A stretch of DNA of 64,000 bases from JAEUOS01 sp965279115. Lineage in GTDB: Bacteria > Pseudomonadota > Gammaproteobacteria > Burkholderiales > JAEUOS01. Positions 61,241 to 64,000 of the stretch are shown one piece after another. The notes below the pieces were generated by a model that ran no database searches, was not told the origin of the DNA, and was given only the letters and a program-made list of their open reading frames with translations. Made by a program: the position numbers and the translations under genes. Location: NCBI GenBank assembly GCA_965279115.1, contig OZ257137.1, forward strand, positions 2,666,001-2,730,000. Direction: 5' to 3'. The stretch's first letter is position 1; each line of letters begins with the position of its first letter.

Positions 61241-62149
61241 TTAGTGCTGGTCTGGGAGCGGCATCGTGTGCGCCGGACCCATGGGGCCGCGCAGCCGCCG
61301 CCGCACGACCAGCGCCATCAGTCCCAGGCCAAGCGCCATCATGGCCACTGGGGGCAGTTCCGGTACCGGCGCGGTCAGGCCGCTGAAATTGGCCTGTCGC
61401 AGGCCGGCGAAGTCGAAGGCGAGCGCCGAGTCGTAGGCTTCGTCGCCCCAGTTGTTGACGCCGAACTCGAGGTAGTAGCTGCCACTGGCGGTGATCGAGA
61501 AGGACGACTTGATCCAGCCGGTCGGGCCGCAGGTGTTTGCGCTGTCCCAGCAGATGCCGCTGGAGTACCCCAGCGGCGCCCATTGGGTGCCGGCGACCTT
61601 GAAGTTCACCGTGTTGCCATCGTTGAGGGTGGCGTCGAGTTGGTCCGGCAAATTGTTGTCGGCCTGGCGGTTGAGCACGTTGCCTGGCACGACGTTGCCA
61701 TTCGCCGAATTGGTACTGCGCGCGGTGAACAGCCAGGCCGCCGTGGTGTTGTTGCCGGCGTTGACCAGCCGTGCCCAGGCGTAGTCGTCGTAGCCGCGTC
61801 CGTCGGTGGAGACGTAGTTGAAGTACAGGTCCAGCTTTTCGCTGGCGGCAGCGCTGAACGAACCGGAAACGATCTTCGTGCCATTGGTCTGGTTCTTGGT
61901 GCCCCTGCCTTCGTCCCGCAGCACCAGTGGCGAGGTGTTGTACACCCCACCGGCGGTGGTGACATACCCGAAGGGCGAATTGCCGAGAGGCGAAACCGGC
62001 ACCGTCGTGTCACCCGCAATCACGCCCGCGGCGCCGGTGGTGTTCCAGGTGACGCCGCCAAGCGCCACGTCGGCGGCGTATGCCGGGCTGGCGCCGATCA
62101 GCGCGCTGGCCAGGCCCAGCCCGGCAAAGGAGGTGCGAATAGTCTTCAT
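61241..62149 (-). CDS. PEP-CTERM sorting-domain protein (exported surface protein)
   Basis: 302 residues from MKTIRTSFAGLGLASALIGA at 62149, with a signal peptide cut near AYA. The body is Ser/Thr/Asn/Gly-rich and beta-type, as in secreted adhesin or matrix proteins. The C-terminus has VPELPPVAMMALGLGLMALVVRRRLRG, a variant PEP motif (PEL), a membrane span and a basic cluster, the exosortase signal. Fourteen extra residues follow the basic cluster, which is unusual. No exosortase (xrtA/epsH) is in the window. A sigma-54-like promoter lies upstream. Confidence 0.82.
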   Translation of the reverse strand: MKTIRTSFAGLGLASALIGASPAYAADVALGGVTWNTTGAAGVIAGDTTVPVSPLGNSPFGYVTTAGGVYNTSPLVLRDEGRGTKNQTNGTKIVSGSFSAAASEKLDLYFNYVSTDGRGYDDYAWARLVNAGNNTTAAWLFTARSTNSANGNVVPGNVLNRQADNNLPDQLDATLNDGNTVNFKVAGTQWAPLGYSSGICWDSANTCGPTGWIKSSFSITASGSYYLEFGVNNWGDEAYDSALAFDFAGLRQANFSGLTAPVPELPPVAMMALGLGLMALVVRRRLRGPMGPAHTMPLPDQH

Positions 62150-62187
62150 GGTGTGTCCCGGAATGATCGAATCAATGGGGACGCAAG

Positions 62188-62203
62188 TGCAGCATCCATG
62201 CCA
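62188..62203 (-). promoter_or_regulatory. candidate sigma-54 (RpoN) promoter for the PEP-CTERM gene
   Basis: The minus strand reads TGGCATGGATGCTGCA. It matches the -24/-12 consensus TGGCACG-N4-TTGCA at 10 of 12 defined positions and keeps the essential GG-N10-GC spacing. It would start transcription about 28 bases before the gene. PEP-CTERM genes in several betaproteobacteria depend on RpoN and the PrsK/PrsR system. Confidence 0.6.
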
Positions 62204-62325
62204 TCCGGCATACGCCGTACAAGTGCTTGATTTGCAAGGCTGCTCCGGGGCCTGCGCGAGCTTGCCCCAGGGCAATGGGTGAAATCCCCCGATCTGGTGG
62301 GGGATCTCGCGGGGATTCGGGGCCT

Positions 62326-63264
62326 TCAGGGCCGCATGCCGCCCTTGATGAACACCCGCTTGCCGGTGTCATGCGCCACCGCCTGCAACTCCGCCGGCGA
62401 CAGCAGCACGGCCGAATCGAGGAAGCGCTGCACCATGTCCTTGTAGGTGCCCGACGAGGTGCCGATGTCCGAGCCCCACATGACGTGGTCGGCGCCATAC
62501 ATGTCCACCGCGCGGCGCAGCACCTTTTCAGCGGGGACGCCGCCCTCGCGGCAGATGTCGAGGTTGATCGAGGTGAACTTGAAATAGATGTTCGGCAGGC
62601 CGGCGAGCTTTTCGTAGCGCTCGTCCAGGCCGAAGTGCTCGCCTTCGTCCATCTCGGGTTCAAGCAGGTGGTCGAGCACGATGCGGATGGCCGGGTACTT
62701 GCGGGTCAGCTCGATGATGGCGGGGATCGAAGGGCCGCCGCCGCCGTGCGAGAGCACTTCGAGGTCCATCACCAGCCCCAGTTCCTGGCACACGTCCCAG
62801 CTCCGTAGAGCACTCGGCGAGTTGAGCCAGGGCATGCTGCCGTCGGGCTTGCGGCCGCCAAACAGGCGCAAGCCCGCCAGGCCGTTCTCGCGGGTGAACT
62901 TGCGCACCAGGTCGGGGGTGCCGGCGTCCTCGGCGTCGAGGATCACCACGGCCGAGAACAGGTCTGGGTACTGGTCCGAGGAATCCAGGATGTAACTGTT
63001 GTCGTAGCGGTAGATCATGCGCTTTTGCACCGCCACGATGCCGTCGACGTTTTCCTCCTTCATCCAGGCGAGCACGCGCGCGGCATCCGGCACCTCGTTG
63101 ATCGGGTTGGGGCCATGGTGGCCGCCCGGCTTGCCGATCACCCCGGGGGCGCGGTAGGGCGCATCGGCCGCGCGCTGCATCGGGTTGCGGGGGTATTTCA
63201 CCTGGTCGTCGGCCACCAGATGGGCGTGGGAATCAAACAGCAGCGGGCGGGCGGCAGTGCTCAA
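62326..63264 (-). CDS. amidohydrolase-family (TIM-barrel) metal-dependent hydrolase
   Basis: 312 residues from TTG 63264, chosen because the protein then opens STAARPLLFDSHAHL and a GAGGA site is seven bases upstream; the longer frame is not supported. The barrel metal ligands are HAH in FDSHAHL, a His in VLDHLLEPEM near residue 195, and an Asp in VMWGSDIGTSSG. The family includes 2-pyrone-4,6-dicarboxylate lactonase, 4-oxalomesaconate hydratase and amidohydrolase 2 decarboxylases, common in aromatic degradation. It is divergent from the fumarase-like gene. Confidence 0.87.
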   Translation of the reverse strand: MSTAARPLLFDSHAHLVADDQVKYPRNPMQRAADAPYRAPGVIGKPGGHHGPNPINEVPDAARVLAWMKEENVDGIVAVQKRMIYRYDNSYILDSSDQYPDLFSAVVILDAEDAGTPDLVRKFTRENGLAGLRLFGGRKPDGSMPWLNSPSALRSWDVCQELGLVMDLEVLSHGGGGPSIPAIIELTRKYPAIRIVLDHLLEPEMDEGEHFGLDERYEKLAGLPNIYFKFTSINLDICREGGVPAEKVLRRAVDMYGADHVMWGSDIGTSSGTYKDMVQRFLDSAVLLSPAELQAVAHDTGKRVFIKGGMRP

Positions 63265-63487
63265 GGGGTGATCCTCTGGGTCAGTCGGCGCGGGTGAAGC
63301 GTCTTGCGCGAAAGGCGTGATTATTGCGCATCGTCCGGGCCTTGGGGCATGGCTGCTCGGCGCGTTTCGCAGCGCGAAAAGCATCAACAATCCGCTTGAG
63401 CCCGATGCGGGGCTGGCGCATTCTCCGAAATGTGGCGTAACCTCGCCCCGCCAGGCCATTGGGGCCCTTTGCCCGTCCATCCAGCCG

Positions 63488-64000
63488 ATGCCCGTTTCCA
63501 GCCAGCAGATCCGCGACCTCACCGCCAGCCTCTACGAGTGGTCGCTCAAGAAGGTGCCTGACGACACCCTCGCGGCGCTGCGCCGTGCCGCCGGCGGCGA
63601 AACCGACCGCGTCGGCAGGAAGACCATTTCCATCATGCTCGAAAGCGCGGATGCCGCCGAGCGTGAAAGCCATCTCGTTTGCACCGATATCGGCGTGCCC
63701 ACCTATTCGGTGAAGATCGGCACGCGGGTGCGCTTCGAAGGCCCGGTGCGTCAGGCGATCGTCGATGGCTTCGCCGACCTGGTGGCGCGCATCAACCCGC
63801 CCATCCTCAAGATGGTGACCAATCCGCTCACCCACGAGCGCGGTTACGCCGGGCGCGCCATGCCGCTGGTGAGCTTCGACGTGATCGACGACGGCGACTA
63901 CGTCGAGTTCGCCTGTGCCCCCAAGGCGATGGGCACCGGGCGCTGGGAGGCCATCGAAACCTTCGTATACCCGACCCACGAAACCATCGAGAAATTCGTG
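63488..64000 (+). CDS. class I fumarate hydratase/L-tartrate dehydratase alpha-type protein (5' part)
   Basis: 171 codons are present; the gene runs off the end of the window. The start MPVSSQQIRDLTASLYEWSL and the segments KIGTRVRFEGPVRQAIVDGFADLVARINPPI and KMVTNPLTHERG match the alpha subunit or N-terminal domain of iron-sulfur class I fumarases and tartrate dehydratases. The typical cluster cysteine is expected in VCTDIG (Cys near residue 59) and in FACAPKAMGTG (near 140). It would hydrate a fumarate-like acid, which suits the catabolic surroundings. Confidence 0.85.
   Translation, partial: MPVSSQQIRDLTASLYEWSLKKVPDDTLAALRRAAGGETDRVGRKTISIMLESADAAERESHLVCTDIGVPTYSVKIGTRVRFEGPVRQAIVDGFADLVARINPPILKMVTNPLTHERGYAGRAMPLVSFDVIDDGDYVEFACAPKAMGTGRWEAIETFVYPTHETIEKFV

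Noticed and set aside
62284..62305. Hairpin ATCCCCC/GGGGGAT after the amidohydrolase gene
   Set aside because: It is short and lacks a proper T run on the minus strand; a terminator is possible but weakly supported.

Overview
The window is GC-rich chromosomal DNA from a bacterium that is most likely a betaproteobacterium of the order Burkholderiales. The grounds are at least six Bug-type (TctC-like) periplasmic binding proteins, a PEP-CTERM protein, NnrU, a LivFGHMK uptake system, and dense catabolic operons of CoA-linked and flavin enzymes separated by only a few bases. No rRNA, tRNA or CRISPR array was recognised.

Layout. 1-3688: end of an upstream gene, a CaiB-type CoA-transferase, a LysE-type exporter and release factor 3 (prfC). 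3689-8263: an AT-richer island with a PUA/EVE-like protein, a C5-cytosine DNA methyltransferase and a BsuBI/PstI-type restriction endonuclease gene. The endonuclease gene is cut in two by a 1319-bp IS3-family element with a 3-bp target duplication; removing the element in silico restores one 312-residue frame. 8264-14131: a hydantoinase A/B operon followed by two tandem Bug proteins. 14118-16582: a BrnT/BrnA toxin-antitoxin locus in which a one-base deletion appears to have fused the two proteins, a Spy/CpxP-like protein, a PEP-CTERM gene remnant with its terminator, and a LysR regulator. 16698-19709: a cupin, an AT-richer HNH nuclease with an unknown neighbour, NnrU and a ParE-type toxin-antitoxin pair. 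19740-28033: enoyl-CoA hydratase-like protein, S8 peptidase, FAD oxidoreductase, coniferyl-type aldehyde dehydrogenase and a 2,4-dienoyl-CoA reductase-like enzyme.

28054-37253 (minus strand): HtpX, then a tightly packed set of two PuuE-like hydrolases, an isochorismatase-fold amidohydrolase, a TonB-C protein, two Bug proteins, MmgE/PrpD, a one-cysteine Asp/Glu-racemase-superfamily enzyme and a flavin monooxygenase. This enzyme mix resembles degradation of an N-heterocycle or cyclic imide. A paralogous monooxygenase and YciH/Sui1 lie divergently at 37316-38880.

38887-52197 (minus strand): thirteen co-directional genes starting with a GntR/UTRA regulator and an SDR, then livKHMGF, an old-yellow-enzyme-type reductase, a LeuC/LeuD-type hydratase, an isocitrate-lyase-superfamily lyase with a KRCGH motif, a two-cysteine maleate-isomerase-like enzyme and a ring monooxygenase. 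I infer that this operon imports an aromatic or heteroaromatic acid and funnels it through a substituted maleate or malate to pyruvate plus a short acid. A thiolase and a second SDR lie divergently. 54286-60989: two more Bug proteins, nitronate monooxygenase, a metallo-beta-lactamase-fold hydrolase, an acyl-CoA ligase, an alpha/beta hydrolase and an SCP2-like protein. 61241-64000: a PEP-CTERM protein behind a sigma-54-like promoter, an amidohydrolase and the start of a class I fumarase/tartrate dehydratase alpha gene.

Start codons were moved from the longest-frame position where a ribosome-binding site, a gene junction or the family's usual N-terminus supported it. All functional calls rest on motif and family recognition by eye.
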